In this document: one piece after another, positions 45,333-55,076 of the stretch
Layout of the letters: each line of letters opens with the position of its first letter
Position numbering within the stretch: the stretch's first letter is position 1
Source: an uncultured Spirochaetaceae bacterium
Lineage (GTDB): Bacteria; Spirochaetota; Spirochaetia; Sphaerochaetales; Sphaerochaetaceae
DNA length: 64,000 bases
Direction of reading: 5' to 3'
NCBI GenBank assembly: GCA_944389105.1
Contig: CALXLD010000022.1
Span: 62,001 to 126,000, forward strand
Notes under the pieces: generated by a model
Databases searched by the model: none
Seen by the model: the letters and a program-made list of their open reading frames with translations, nothing else
What the model was told of the DNA's origin: nothing
Made by a program: the position numbers and the translations under genes

Positions 45333-47891
45333 ATGACCATAAAAATAAATAACAGGACGTACACTATCGACAGGGATACCACCCTCCTTGATTATCTGAG
45401 AAACACCCTATCCCTTACTGGAACAAAAGATGGCTGCTCGGAAGGTGCCTGCGGAGCTTGTTCTGTCATAATAAATGGAAAGCTGAGGAAAGCCTGCACA
45501 CAGAAGCTTTCAAAACTTGATGGGGCTGAAGTAATAACAATCGAAGGGCTTTCAGACCGGGAAAAGGCAATATACTCATATGCATTTACAGAAGCGGGAG
45601 CTGTACAGTGCGGGTTCTGTACACCGGGAATGATCATGGCAGCAAAAGCGCTGCTTGATACAAACCCCGCCCCGTCGCAGGAGGAAATAAGGAAAGCAAT
45701 AAGAGGAAATATCTGCAGGTGCACAGGGTATGTGAAAATCGAAAAGGCAGTACTCATAGCTGCAGAGCTTCTCTCATCTGAGGCAGCAGTTCCTGAAGAA
45801 GATAACGATCCTCGGCTCTCAGGGGACATGGCAAGAATAGATGCACATGAAAAAGCCCTGGGAACTGGGAAATATACCGATGATATAAGAATCGAGGGAA
45901 TGATCTACGTATCTGCGCTCCGCTCCCCTCTCCCGAGAATCAGACTGAAAGGAATCGATACAGCAGAAGCAGAAAAAGAAGAAGGCTTCATAGCAGTTAT
46001 CAGGGCAGAGGATGTTCCAAACAACATACATGGGCATCTTGTAGCTGACTGGCCCGTGCTTATCAGCAAAGGAGCAACAACAGCATATATAGGAGATGCG
46101 CTGTGCCTTGTTGCTGCCAGCAGTGAGGAAGCACTGAAACGGATTAAAGCAAAAATCCATATCGACTACGAAGAACTGGAAGGAGTATTTTCCCCTGAAG
46201 AGGCCCTTCTTGAGAAAATCAGGGTGCATGAAAACAGTTCCAATATAATGGATCATGAGCATATTTCCAGGGGAAATGCGGACAAGGCTCTTGCTGAATC
46301 GGACTTTGTTGTCGATGAAATCTATACGACTCCATTTACCGAACACGCATTCATGGAACCTGAATGTGCAGTAGCCATGCCATATGACGATGGTGTTTTT
46401 ATATGGGCTTCTGACCAGTCAGTATATGATGACCAGAGAGAGATAGCGAGGATGCTCGCGCTTCCAAAGGATAAAGTCCACGTAAGAGCAACTCTTGTCG
46501 GAGGTGGTTTCGGAGGAAAGGAAGACATGTCCGTACAGCACCATGCTGCACTTGCCGCATATCTTCTGAAACGTCCCGTAAAGGTAAAGCTGACAAGACA
46601 GGAAAGCCTTGAGGTACATCCAAAGCGGCATCCGATGAAAATCCATATAATGCTTGGTGCAGATAAATCCGGGCGGATAAAGGGAATGAAAGCAGAGATT
46701 CTTGCAGATACAGGAGCATATGCCTCTCTTGGCGGCCCAGTACTGCAGCGGGCATGCACACATGCTTCCGGTCCCTACAATTTCCAGAATTTCGAAGTTG
46801 ATGGAAAAGCACTGTATACAAATAATGTGCCAGCTGGAGCCTTCAGAGGATTTGGAGTTACCCAGTCATGCTTCGCAATGGAATCAGCAATGGATGAGCT
46901 GGCAGAACTTGTCAGCCTCGATCCTTTCCAGATAAGGGAAATGAATGCTCTGAAGCCTGGAGATATAATGCCTAATGGGCAGATTGCAGGGCCGGACACG
47001 GCTATAAGGGAATGTCTGGAAGCCGTTAAAGCCGAGTATTATTCATCAAAAAGAACAGGAATAGCCCTGGCAATGAAAAACAGCGGAGTCGGTGTAGGTG
47101 TTCCAGATGCCGGACGATGCATTCTTTCAGTAGAGGAAGGCAGGATACATATAAGGTCTTCTGCCGCATGCATGGGACAGGGCATCGGAACTGTGATGGT
47201 TCAGATAGCCGCTGAAACCATGAGACTTCCAAAAGAAGTATTCATAGTGGAACCTCCTGATACTGAAAGAACTCCAGACAGCGGAACATCCACTGCATCA
47301 AGACAGACAGCATTCACAGGGGAAGCTGTAAGGATTGCGGCAGCCAGACTACAGGAGAAACTGGGCAAGAAGTCACTTGAGGAGGCCAATGGAACCGAAG
47401 TATATGCAGAATTCGATTTCCCAACAGATCCGATAACCAGCTCAAAGCCTCACCCGGTATCCCATCTTGCGTACTCCTACTCTGCCCAGGTTGCAAAGCT
47501 TGATGAGGACGGAAGGATCGAGAAAATCACCGCAGCCTGCGATGCGGGGACTGTGATCAATATGAAAGCAATCGAAGGTCAGATCGAAGGTGGAGTTCTG
47601 ATGGGTATGGGCTACGCCCTTACAGAGGATTTCATAACCGAAAACGGGCATGTTAAGTCACGATATGGCACGCTTGGGCTTCTGCGTTCAACTGACAGAC
47701 CTGAAATCGAAACAATACTGGTTCAAGGCGAAGGAAAGCTTCAGTCATCCTACGGCGCAAAGGGAATCGGCGAGCTGTGTACAATCCCGACAGCCCCGGC
47801 AATAGCCAATGCATACAGGCATGCTGATGGAAAGAAAAGGACATCGCTTCCTCTTGCGGATACACCATATAGCAGGAAAAGCAGAATATAG
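45333..47891 (+). CDS. Molybdenum hydroxylase, fused 2Fe-2S plus Mo domains (xanthine dehydrogenase/aldehyde oxidoreductase type)
   Basis: The 852-aa protein has a plant-type [2Fe-2S] domain (CSEGACGACSV, about residue 35), a second cluster domain (QCGFCTPGM and GNICRCTGY), then the molybdopterin domain from about 160: GGGFGGKED, PAGAFRGFG, GQGIGTVMVQ and catalytic GAKGIGE. There is no FAD domain, as in Desulfovibrio Mop and in the selenium-dependent xanthine dehydrogenase family, whose length it matches. No Mo or selenium accessory genes are nearby. A 24-codon frame at 45259 ends on TAATG overlapping this start. Confidence 0.88.
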   Translation: MTIKINNRTYTIDRDTTLLDYLRNTLSLTGTKDGCSEGACGACSVIINGKLRKACTQKLSKLDGAEVITIEGLSDREKAIYSYAFTEAGAVQCGFCTPGMIMAAKALLDTNPAPSQEEIRKAIRGNICRCTGYVKIEKAVLIAAELLSSEAAVPEEDNDPRLSGDMARIDAHEKALGTGKYTDDIRIEGMIYVSALRSPLPRIRLKGIDTAEAEKEEGFIAVIRAEDVPNNIHGHLVADWPVLISKGATTAYIGDALCLVAASSEEALKRIKAKIHIDYEELEGVFSPEEALLEKIRVHENSSNIMDHEHISRGNADKALAESDFVVDEIYTTPFTEHAFMEPECAVAMPYDDGVFIWASDQSVYDDQREIARMLALPKDKVHVRATLVGGGFGGKEDMSVQHHAALAAYLLKRPVKVKLTRQESLEVHPKRHPMKIHIMLGADKSGRIKGMKAEILADTGAYASLGGPVLQRACTHASGPYNFQNFEVDGKALYTNNVPAGAFRGFGVTQSCFAMESAMDELAELVSLDPFQIREMNALKPGDIMPNGQIAGPDTAIRECLEAVKAEYYSSKRTGIALAMKNSGVGVGVPDAGRCILSVEEGRIHIRSSAACMGQGIGTVMVQIAAETMRLPKEVFIVEPPDTERTPDSGTSTASRQTAFTGEAVRIAAARLQEKLGKKSLEEANGTEVYAEFDFPTDPITSSKPHPVSHLAYSYSAQVAKLDEDGRIEKITAACDAGTVINMKAIEGQIEGGVLMGMGYALTEDFITENGHVKSRYGTLGLLRSTDRPEIETILVQGEGKLQSSYGAKGIGELCTIPTAPAIANAYRHADGKKRTSLPLADTPYSRKSRI

Positions 47892-47924
47892 ATTAATAGG
47901 AAAAATATGACTATTATCTGAGGC

Positions 47925-48977
47925 ATGAACGTCTTTGATCATTTCAGGAATCTTGTCTCAATACCATCTCCATCATGGAAAGAAGATGGAGTAAGTTCCT
48001 ACATCATCGGCAAGATGGAGGAATATGGATATATATTCAAAGATGATGAGCACGGCAATCTTCTCTTCTGGAACAATCCTGAAGGAAAGAAGATCATGAT
48101 AGTCTGCCACATGGATACCGTTGAAAGAGCTCTGGAACCTCATATGCTTGAGGACGAAGAGTACTTCTATACAGATGGACGTACTGCACTTGGAGCTGAT
48201 GACAAAGCCGGGATATCAGCAGTTCTTGCTGTCGCAGCAAAAAAGCCAGATGCCCTCTTTCTTTTCACAAGAGCGGAAGAACTTGGCCTGCAGGGATCTG
48301 CAAAGCTTGAGAAAAGCTTTTTCTCCCAGTTCTCAATCACTGCTGCATACATTCTCGATGCTGCAGGAAGTGTCGGAACTGCTATTATATCAGCACCGGG
48401 AAAGGACAGGATCGAACTTACCTTCTCCGGAAGAACCGCTCATGCAGGATTCTCTCCGGAAAAAGGAATCAATGCGATAAAAGCTGCTGCGAGAGCTGTA
48501 GATCTGAATCCATCAGGGAGAATCGACGAGGAAACCACATGCAATGTCGGGTCCTTCATCGCTGCAGGATCTACCAACATCGTCCCTGACAAAGCTACAG
48601 TAACCTATGAAGTGAGATCCCTTTCTGATGAAAAGAGGAAGAGAATCTCCGACGAAATAATATCAAATGCTGCAAAAGCCGCAGAAGACTTCAATGCCCA
48701 GTGCAGGACAGAACTGACTGATCTCTACTCTCCATATGTCATAAGCGAAAGCGATAAGGCTCTTATCAGAGCTCTGGATGCAGCAGAAGCAATAGGCAGG
48801 GATGGAGCAACAAAAGCCACTTCAGGAGGAAGCGACACAAATAATATAAGGAATCTCGGCATCGATGCGATAACGCTCTGCATTGGTTATGAAAATGCAC
48901 ATAGTGTAAATGAACGCATCGCTAAAAGCGAAATGACTGCCCTCGTAGCCCTTATCTCAGCCCTTCTGTCTCTCTGA
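47925..48977 (+). CDS. M20 family peptidase, PepT-like
   Basis: The 350-aa cytoplasmic di-zinc aminopeptidase-type enzyme has metal ligands in CHMDTV (about residue 66), GADDKAG (about 92) and RAEELGLQG (about 120). The dimerisation domain starts GKDRIELTFSGRTAHAG. It is closest to the tripeptidase T-like group. There is no usable Shine-Dalgarno; TATTAT lies 7 nt before the ATG, another leaderless candidate. Its 3' end overlaps the RNase D gene by 21 bp. Confidence 0.88.
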   Translation: MNVFDHFRNLVSIPSPSWKEDGVSSYIIGKMEEYGYIFKDDEHGNLLFWNNPEGKKIMIVCHMDTVERALEPHMLEDEEYFYTDGRTALGADDKAGISAVLAVAAKKPDALFLFTRAEELGLQGSAKLEKSFFSQFSITAAYILDAAGSVGTAIISAPGKDRIELTFSGRTAHAGFSPEKGINAIKAAARAVDLNPSGRIDEETTCNVGSFIAAGSTNIVPDKATVTYEVRSLSDEKRKRISDEIISNAAKAAEDFNAQCRTELTDLYSPYVISESDKALIRALDAAEAIGRDGATKATSGGSDTNNIRNLGIDAITLCIGYENAHSVNERIAKSEMTALVALISALLSL

Positions 48978-49838
48978 CCTCAGTTCTTCCGCAGAAGAAA
49001 GAATAGCGTTCCAGACAGCAGGTATCAGAATGGAGCGGAATCTTTCGCTCTCATTCTGAAGAATTGATGCAAGCTTTGCTTCTGACGAAGGTCTAGCTTT
49101 TGCCAGTGCTGAGATCTGATGTTTATCCATTACCCTGGACGCCGGAACATTGAAACGGCGTGCAATTCTGTCCCGTGCGATGAAAATCTGCCTTGCATAG
49201 ACCTTTTCCTCTTTTGAGAGCCGTTTCCATCCACCTATTCTTGTCCACCCTGGCAATGGCTTCTTTGCATCAGTTGCCTTCTTCATTGCTGCGGCAATCT
49301 GCTTCTCGAGATTCTTCTCTTCAGCTATCGGAGAAAGGACATCCTCAAGTTCAGGAAGATGGGCGACATCTTCAAGGGCATACTCAATCTGCTCTTCAGG
49401 AATCGGTCTTTTCAGCCAATTGGCCTGCTGATTCTTTTTCTTATTCAGATCATTTCTTATACCAAGATACGTTTCTTCCAGCGACTTTAAATTACCATGG
49501 AATCCAAGAGCTTCTGCCACGACGCGGATATCAAAGATATTGTTTATTCTGAGGCCATATGCTTTATAGACAAGAGAAGCATCCGACTGGCAGTCAAACC
49601 AAAGCTTCCTGACAGATGATGAAAAGAAGACTTCCAGACCTTTTGGAGTAACACCTGCAGCTCTTGGATCTATTATGAAGAAGGACTCACCATCGAACAC
49701 CTGAATAAGACAGAGATGCTCACCGTAGACATGAAGATTGAATTCCCCCTCGAAATCTACGGCAATCCTCTCCTTCTCTTCAAAATGCGGGACTGCCTCA
49801 ATTATCTTCTCATCAGTGTCTATATAAGTATAAGTCAT
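48957..49838 (-). CDS. rnd: Ribonuclease D
   Basis: The 293-aa 3'-5' exoribonuclease trims tRNA and other small RNAs. DEDDy exonuclease motifs are VDFEGEF (about residue 29), FDCQSDASLVYKAYG and YALEDVAHL. An HRDC domain follows (about 205-290). There is no Shine-Dalgarno. TATGAT 11 nt before the ATG predicts a leader of only about 4 nt. Confidence 0.9.
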   Translation of the reverse strand: MTYTYIDTDEKIIEAVPHFEEKERIAVDFEGEFNLHVYGEHLCLIQVFDGESFFIIDPRAAGVTPKGLEVFFSSSVRKLWFDCQSDASLVYKAYGLRINNIFDIRVVAEALGFHGNLKSLEETYLGIRNDLNKKKNQQANWLKRPIPEEQIEYALEDVAHLPELEDVLSPIAEEKNLEKQIAAAMKKATDAKKPLPGWTRIGGWKRLSKEEKVYARQIFIARDRIARRFNVPASRVMDKHQISALAKARPSSEAKLASILQNESERFRSILIPAVWNAILSSAEELRSERQKG

Positions 49839-49910
49839 GGGAACAATGTATCATATCCATATTAGCAAATTGAAGAAGCTATAATATACTTATCAATTAT
49901 GGAGGTTAGT

Positions 49911-51888
49911 ATGTTTGGTCCAAAGAAAAATAATACTGACAGTAATATATTTGCATGGGGGGGGGTATAAGTTATTACTCATAGCTATCACACTCCTCCT
50001 GATAGCTGTATCATGCCAGCAATATGACTGGGGAATGATAATCCCGCCGTTTTCCCGGCCGGGAGAAATAGGATCTGAAAGCAATCCATATACAATTTCC
50101 TCACAGGAAGATCTGGAATCTTTAAGGTCCATGAATACCGAAGGAATATATTTTGAACTCTCAGCAGATATTATTCTTAACGATTCATTTGATCCAATTC
50201 CCGTATTCAAAGGAACCCTAATAGGAAACGGCCATACTGTAAGCGGGCTGGAAACAAAGGAATATGCCTCATTTGACGAATATGTAGCTGCGGGTGGTTA
50301 TGTTATGGATGAGACAAGAACATTCAGTGCTTTCATCCAGGTTCTTGATGGTGGGAAGATAAGCGATATAAAATTCGAGAATTTCAATATCAAAGCACCT
50401 CCTGCATCGACCAATAATAATCATCGTTATATGGCAGTGGCTGTCGGAGCAGTTTCAAATGGAGCTACCGTAGAAAAAATCGTCATAGGATCGGGAACAC
50501 TCACTTCCCCTGTAAGAGCTGGTGGAGTTGCTGCTTATGTAAAGAATACAGATGGCTCAAACACCGTTAATACTATTGCAGAATGTATAAATAACGCAGA
50601 TATAACAACGGAGATTATGACAGACACATATGGAACTGCAGGAGGAGTAGTTTCAACAACAGCAGATGGTCCTGTCCTTATCGAGGCTTGCGAGAATACA
50701 GGAACAATAACCGGATATGTAGCTGGAGGCATTATTGGAGATATCCAGAACAACCTTGGAACCGGCCGGACAAGCGATGGCACAACGATAAATGGTATTC
50801 TTCTTAATAACTGTTCAAATAGCGGCAACATATGCGGTGTTGAATATGCCGGTGGAATTGCCGGTAATTTCTGGTATGGAGCTGGAGATATAAATTCAGC
50901 TTCCAATTCCGGAAAAATTGAATGCTATATTCCCGACGGGGTAACAGCACCAGCGAAAACAAAGCTGGGAGGAATAATCGGAGCTTCGCTGGTATCAGAT
51001 AACAAAAGAACTACCCATTACATAATAAATAGCAGAAATACTGGTGATATCGCTAACGAAGAGAACAGCGTAACAGCTTACATTGGCGGAATTATAGGAA
51101 CAGCTACGTTAGGACATATAACAATCGAAAACTGTTATATGGAAAGAGGAACACTTAAAACCGTAGAAGGCCCGGATCAGGCATATTCATCTACAAAAGA
51201 TCCCGTGGAAGAAGTCTCTGTTGGCGGAATAATCGGGAAAACCGAAGGCAACCAGATTACAATACGCAATTCATATGCCTTTGATGATGTCATTTATAAT
51301 ATACCTGCAGGATATAGATATGGAGAGATTGCAGGATATTTCGGCAGTGCAACATTCGATGTTTCCCCTGGATACAAATTCGACGATGGAACAACTGCAG
51401 ACTGGACTGATGAAGCCGATATCGAAAGGATGATGAATCAGGTACTATTCGATGAACCTACCGAAATAAAACAGCCGTTCGGTGTCTTCACGGCTTTGCA
51501 ATATTCCAGAGCACTAAGAGCTGAAAATATCACAGCTGAAAAATTCTACATTGGCGGAGCAAGCCGATATGTTACTGATGAAATTACACAGAGCTGGGTA
51601 ACAGGGAAAACAATCTATGATCTGACAGGTTGCAAAATCAAAGAACTGCATAGGGATCTGGACTTTGGTTCAAGAGGAGGCGGTGGCAGACAGACTTCCG
51701 TGCTCAAAGGTGTTGATATAGAGGAACTTATAATTGATGTCGATACAGGCGAAGAACCCGACTATGCACCGATAGGCATATACTTTGAAATAGATGATTC
51801 CTTCAGCTTCACAAACAATGCAACCGTTCATTTCTACTTGAATATAAACAACACCCAATATAAAAGTGCAAGCGGGAATATAACTTGA
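49911..51888 (+). CDS. Surface lipoprotein with GGxxG repeats, poly-G phase-variable start
   Basis: From the Shine-Dalgarno-spaced ATG at 49911 (GGAGG, 5 nt gap) translation meets a stop at 49968 just past a run of nine G. The long frame (to 51888) is one base off: with eight G it would give 658 aa beginning MFGPKKNN. A TTG at 49915, 9 nt from the same Shine-Dalgarno, reads it now, perhaps weakly. The protein has a lipoprotein core ending LLLIAVSC, then about eight GLUG-like GG[IV][IV]G repeats with NSG/NTG turns, a beta-helix pattern. It is AT-rich compared with its neighbours and ends before a perfect hairpin. Confidence 0.8.
49957..49965 (+). repeat. Poly-G tract (G9) near lipoprotein start
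   Basis: Nine consecutive G, the longest G/C homopolymer I found here, 46 nt inside the coding start. Loss of one G joins the Shine-Dalgarno-spaced ATG to the lipoprotein frame. It could equally be a sequencing length error. Confidence 0.9.
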
Positions 51889-51920
51889 TATCAACTGAAT
51901 TGATACAAGCTATGTGATGC

Positions 51921-51950
51921 ATGATGCCCAGTATCAAAACTGGGCATCAT
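51921..51950. terminator. Perfect 12-bp hairpin between convergent genes
   Basis: ATGATGCCCAGT, loop atcaaa, ACTGGGCATCAT. It lies between the lipoprotein stop and the end of the mgtC-type gene, fitting a bidirectional terminator although neither side has a long T-run. Confidence 0.7.
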
Positions 51951-51963
51951 CGCTGAAACTAGA

Positions 51964-52647
51964 TTAAACCATGTAGACAGTCATTGTCTCGACATAAGAA
52001 GCTTCTTTCATCCACTCCATCACGTTATCTGCAGCAGGCGCACTGAAGCTGATATGAGCAGAAAGCCTAAGCTCTCCATCCTTTCCTTTTATGATAGTAA
52101 AAGTACGAAGCTGGACTCCTATTTCCTTAAGCTTCTCTCTGAGCAAGTCCACAGTCAGCCCTGATGATGAAAGATTGATTATCACCTCGCCTGAGACTTC
52201 CTTCATTATCTTAAGCCACCTTATATGGAGGATGAACTGGATAAGAAGCATCATAACCGTCGCTGCGAATCCGACAGAATACATCCCAGCTCCAATAGCT
52301 ATACCTACACCAACAGTTGCCCAAAGACCAGCAGCAGTTGTAAGCCCTAGAGCTGCACTATCACCTCTGAGTATAATAACACCTGCCCCAAGAAAACCTA
52401 TAGCTGATACAACTCCTGCTGTTATACGAGATGGATCAAGTGAAATACTTTCATGAGCTAGGACATCAAAGAAGCCATATTTCGATACAATTGTCATCAA
52501 TGCAGATGCCAATGCAACAATCACATGCGTTCTTATACCTGCATTCTTAAATCGTTTCTCTCTTTCAAGTCCAATGAGAGCGCCGCAGAAAATTGCAGCA
52601 ACAAGTCTGATAAGACTTTCAGCAAGTGGATACCAATGCATGTTCAC
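51964..52647 (-). CDS. MgtC/SapB family membrane protein
   Basis: The 227-aa inner-membrane protein has four or five membrane segments. The MgtC motif GALIGLEREKRFKNAGIRTHVIVALASAL is near the N terminus and an ACT-like cytoplasmic C-terminal domain (about residues 145-227) follows. Its ATG overlaps the znuB stop (ATGA), so it is co-translated with the zinc transporter. MgtC proteins are tied to Mg2+ limitation and F-ATPase control elsewhere; here the context suggests metal stress. Confidence 0.9.
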   Translation of the reverse strand: MNMHWYPLAESLIRLVAAIFCGALIGLEREKRFKNAGIRTHVIVALASALMTIVSKYGFFDVLAHESISLDPSRITAGVVSAIGFLGAGVIILRGDSAALGLTTAAGLWATVGVGIAIGAGMYSVGFAATVMMLLIQFILHIRWLKIMKEVSGEVIINLSSSGLTVDLLREKLKEIGVQLRTFTIIKGKDGELRLSAHISFSAPAADNVMEWMKEASYVETMTVYMV

Positions 52648-53459
52648 TCTCCTACCAGCGCGATTCTCGCCTCTCTTATGATGATTGATGCTACATAGAA
52701 TAGCATATGAACAGCGACAATGCTTGCACCAGTTGGAAGAGAAAAAAGATATGAAGCAAAAAAACCTAAAATGAACGCTATGACAGCCTCAGCTGCGGCC
52801 AATATCGATACCGAAAGATAGGTTTTCTGTGTTTTCATTGCAATAGACGCAGGAAAGATTATCAGGCTGGAAATAAGCAGAGAGCCAAGTATCCTCATGC
52901 CAACAACAATAACCAGAGCTGTCAGCAATGAAAGCAATGCAGTATATCTGCCAGTATTTATTCCTGTAGCTTTTGCGAATGTACTATCAAAGGTAGTTGC
53001 GTAGATCTGATGATAAAAGAACAAATACGAGAACAACGTAACAGCAGAGACCGCTGCTGCTATGTACCCATCGCTTCTGGAGACAGAAAGGATGGACCCG
53101 AAAAGGAATGCATTGAGATCGGTATTTATTCCCGCTACAGATACTGCAATAACACCGATAGCCAGCGCAGAAGAAGAGAGAAGCGCTATGGAGCTATCGC
53201 CGCTTTTCTTTTTCTCCGAAAAATGAAGAAGAATAAATGCAGAAGCGACGACAACGGGAATAGTCACCACCATCGGCTGAAGCGACAGTAGCGCAGAAAC
53301 TCCCAAAGCTCCGAATCCTACATGTGAAAGCCCGTCTCCGATCATGGAGAATCTTCTCAGGACAAGACTGACACCAAGGAGAGAGGCAGACACAGAAACA
53401 AAAAGCCCAATCAGCATTGCCCGCACAAGGAACGGATAGGAAAAAATCTCAGTTATCAT
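52644..53459 (-). CDS. znuB: Zinc ABC transporter permease
   Basis: The 271-aa ABC-3 family inner-membrane permease has about eight segments. The conserved GDGLSHVGFGALGVSAL region is near residue 37 and MRILGSLLISSLIIFPAS near 187. It overlaps the ATPase gene by 11 bp. Zinc rather than manganese is inferred from the His-rich binding protein and the Zur-type regulator in the operon. Confidence 0.92.
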   Translation of the reverse strand: MITEIFSYPFLVRAMLIGLFVSVSASLLGVSLVLRRFSMIGDGLSHVGFGALGVSALLSLQPMVVTIPVVVASAFILLHFSEKKKSGDSSIALLSSSALAIGVIAVSVAGINTDLNAFLFGSILSVSRSDGYIAAAVSAVTLFSYLFFYHQIYATTFDSTFAKATGINTGRYTALLSLLTALVIVVGMRILGSLLISSLIIFPASIAMKTQKTYLSVSILAAAEAVIAFILGFFASYLFSLPTGASIVAVHMLFYVASIIIREARIALVGE

Positions 53460-54156
53460 GTCCTGCCTCCTTCATGAATTCCTTTCCAGGCTCTGAATTG
53501 AAATACTCTTCTTTGGTGCCAAAGAAGTATCCAGAATGCGAGAAATGGAGGATTGTACGCGCATCATTCAATGCAGGATGGATATCATGAGTGACCATCA
53601 TGAGCGTTATTCCTGCACCATTGAGTTCCCTGAGCATCTCATAAAGCTCGCTTGTTGTCTTAGGATCAAGTCCCGATACCGGTTCATCAAGAAACAGAAG
53701 CTTCTCCGTAGCCATCAGTGCCCTAGCAAGGAGCACCCTCTGATGCTGTCCGCCGGAGAGTTCCTGGAATGAAGAGGAAATCCTGTCCTCCATACCAAGT
53801 CTCACAAGCTGCTCTCTGGCCTTTCTTTTTTCACCTGCTGTATAAAAAAAGCCCCTGTGCCTATTAAGACAGCCAGAAAGTACAACTTCCATGACAGAGG
53901 AAGGGAAATCCCTCTGTATACCTGAAATCTGAGGAAGATAGCCTATTTCATTCTTTTTGAGGCCGCCACAGTACTCAATTTTACCTTTTATCGGTTCTAC
54001 AAGGCCCAGGACTGTTTTTATGAACGTGCTTTTTCCTGATCCGTTTTCTCCTACGATGCAGAGATAATCACCATCGTTCACCGAAAAAGAAAGCCCGGAA
54101 AGAATCCCCTGCCCCTCATAACCGAGTGTTATGTCCGATCCTTTTATCAGCGTCAA
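53449..54156 (-). CDS. znuC: Zinc ABC transporter ATPase
   Basis: The 235-aa cytoplasmic ATPase has Walker A GENGSGKST (about residue 37), signature LSGGQHQR (about 133), Walker B LLFLDEP and the H-loop VTHD. It overlaps znuA by 4 bp and znuB by 11 bp. Confidence 0.93.
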   Translation of the reverse strand: MTLIKGSDITLGYEGQGILSGLSFSVNDGDYLCIVGENGSGKSTFIKTVLGLVEPIKGKIEYCGGLKKNEIGYLPQISGIQRDFPSSVMEVVLSGCLNRHRGFFYTAGEKRKAREQLVRLGMEDRISSSFQELSGGQHQRVLLARALMATEKLLFLDEPVSGLDPKTTSELYEMLRELNGAGITLMMVTHDIHPALNDARTILHFSHSGYFFGTKEEYFNSEPGKEFMKEAGHDN

Positions 54157-55076
54157 TTCAAAGCCTCCCTCAAAACCCCTACATTCTCCCCCATTAAATC
54201 AACATAGTTCTTACCGCTATAGAAATCAGAAGCCGTGACATTATGAAGAGTATTGAAAACCATGACATCACACCCCGCTTCCTCTGCTATTACATCAGCA
54301 ATCATCTGCGAAGAAAGTTCAATATTGAGAATGCAAGGCACTTCAAGTTCCCGTGCTTTATCAATAAGAAAAGCAACTGTCCTGGCACTTGGCTCGCTCT
54401 CTTCTGCACATCCGGGAAATGCTGCGTAATACTCAAGTCCATATTCCCTGACAAAATACAGAAGAGGAAATCTGGAAGCAAAAATAAGAGTATGCCTCTT
54501 TCCTGTCTGGACAATGCTGCGGAAAGCCGTATCCATCTCTTCTATCTTGCTGATATATGATAAAGCATTGCTTCTATAATCATCAGCCATTGCCAGATTC
54601 AGGCCAGCCATCAGCTCAGAGAGATTTCTGATTATCACAATCTCGTTTCTGGGGCTTGTCCAGACGTGCTCATCAATTTCATGGACATTATGATCATGCT
54701 CTTCCTCTTCCATGCCTTCAGCATGCTCCTCAGTCAGAAGCTCTACCTGATCCGTCAGAGCGAAAGAAGCAGGAGGAGTATCAAGAGAAGAGATTATTGT
54801 CCTTACCCATTCATCGGAAGGACCACCTGTATAGACCACAAGGTCGCATTCGGCAATACGTATCATATCACGCGGAGTCGGATCATAACTGTGGCTTTCT
54901 GTCCCCGGCGGCAAAAGCATCACGATTTCAGCATCATTTCCTGCAATCGCTCTTGCTGCATCATACGATGGGAAATCAGAGGCAACAATCCTGAATCCGG
55001 AATCATCATTATCCTCACCCGTACAGGAAGCAAAAAGCAGTATGAGAGCAAGAAGCAGAACGGACAGCTTATTCAT
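54153..55076 (-). CDS. znuA: Zinc-binding lipoprotein of ABC transporter
   Basis: The 307-aa metal-binding protein has a lipoprotein signal (MNKLSVLLLA, LLFASC, cysteine at 18). The ligand histidine is in GTESHSYDPTPRD, and a mobile acidic His-rich loop (HAEGMEEEEHDHNVHEIDEH) is typical of zinc chaperone-type ZnuA. The ATG at 55076 has AGGAGG upstream; a longer in-frame ATG at 55181 lies deep in zur. Its start overlaps the zur 3' end by 8 bp. Confidence 0.92.
   Translation of the reverse strand: MNKLSVLLLALILLFASCTGEDNDDSGFRIVASDFPSYDAARAIAGNDAEIVMLLPPGTESHSYDPTPRDMIRIAECDLVVYTGGPSDEWVRTIISSLDTPPASFALTDQVELLTEEHAEGMEEEEHDHNVHEIDEHVWTSPRNEIVIIRNLSELMAGLNLAMADDYRSNALSYISKIEEMDTAFRSIVQTGKRHTLIFASRFPLLYFVREYGLEYYAAFPGCAEESEPSARTVAFLIDKARELEVPCILNIELSSQMIADVIAEEAGCDVMVFNTLHNVTASDFYSGKNYVDLMGENVGVLREALN

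Noticed and set aside
45259-45333. 24-codon upstream gene
   Set aside because: Its ATG lacks a good ribosome site and the peptide has no recognisable features; kept only as a possible translational-coupling frame.
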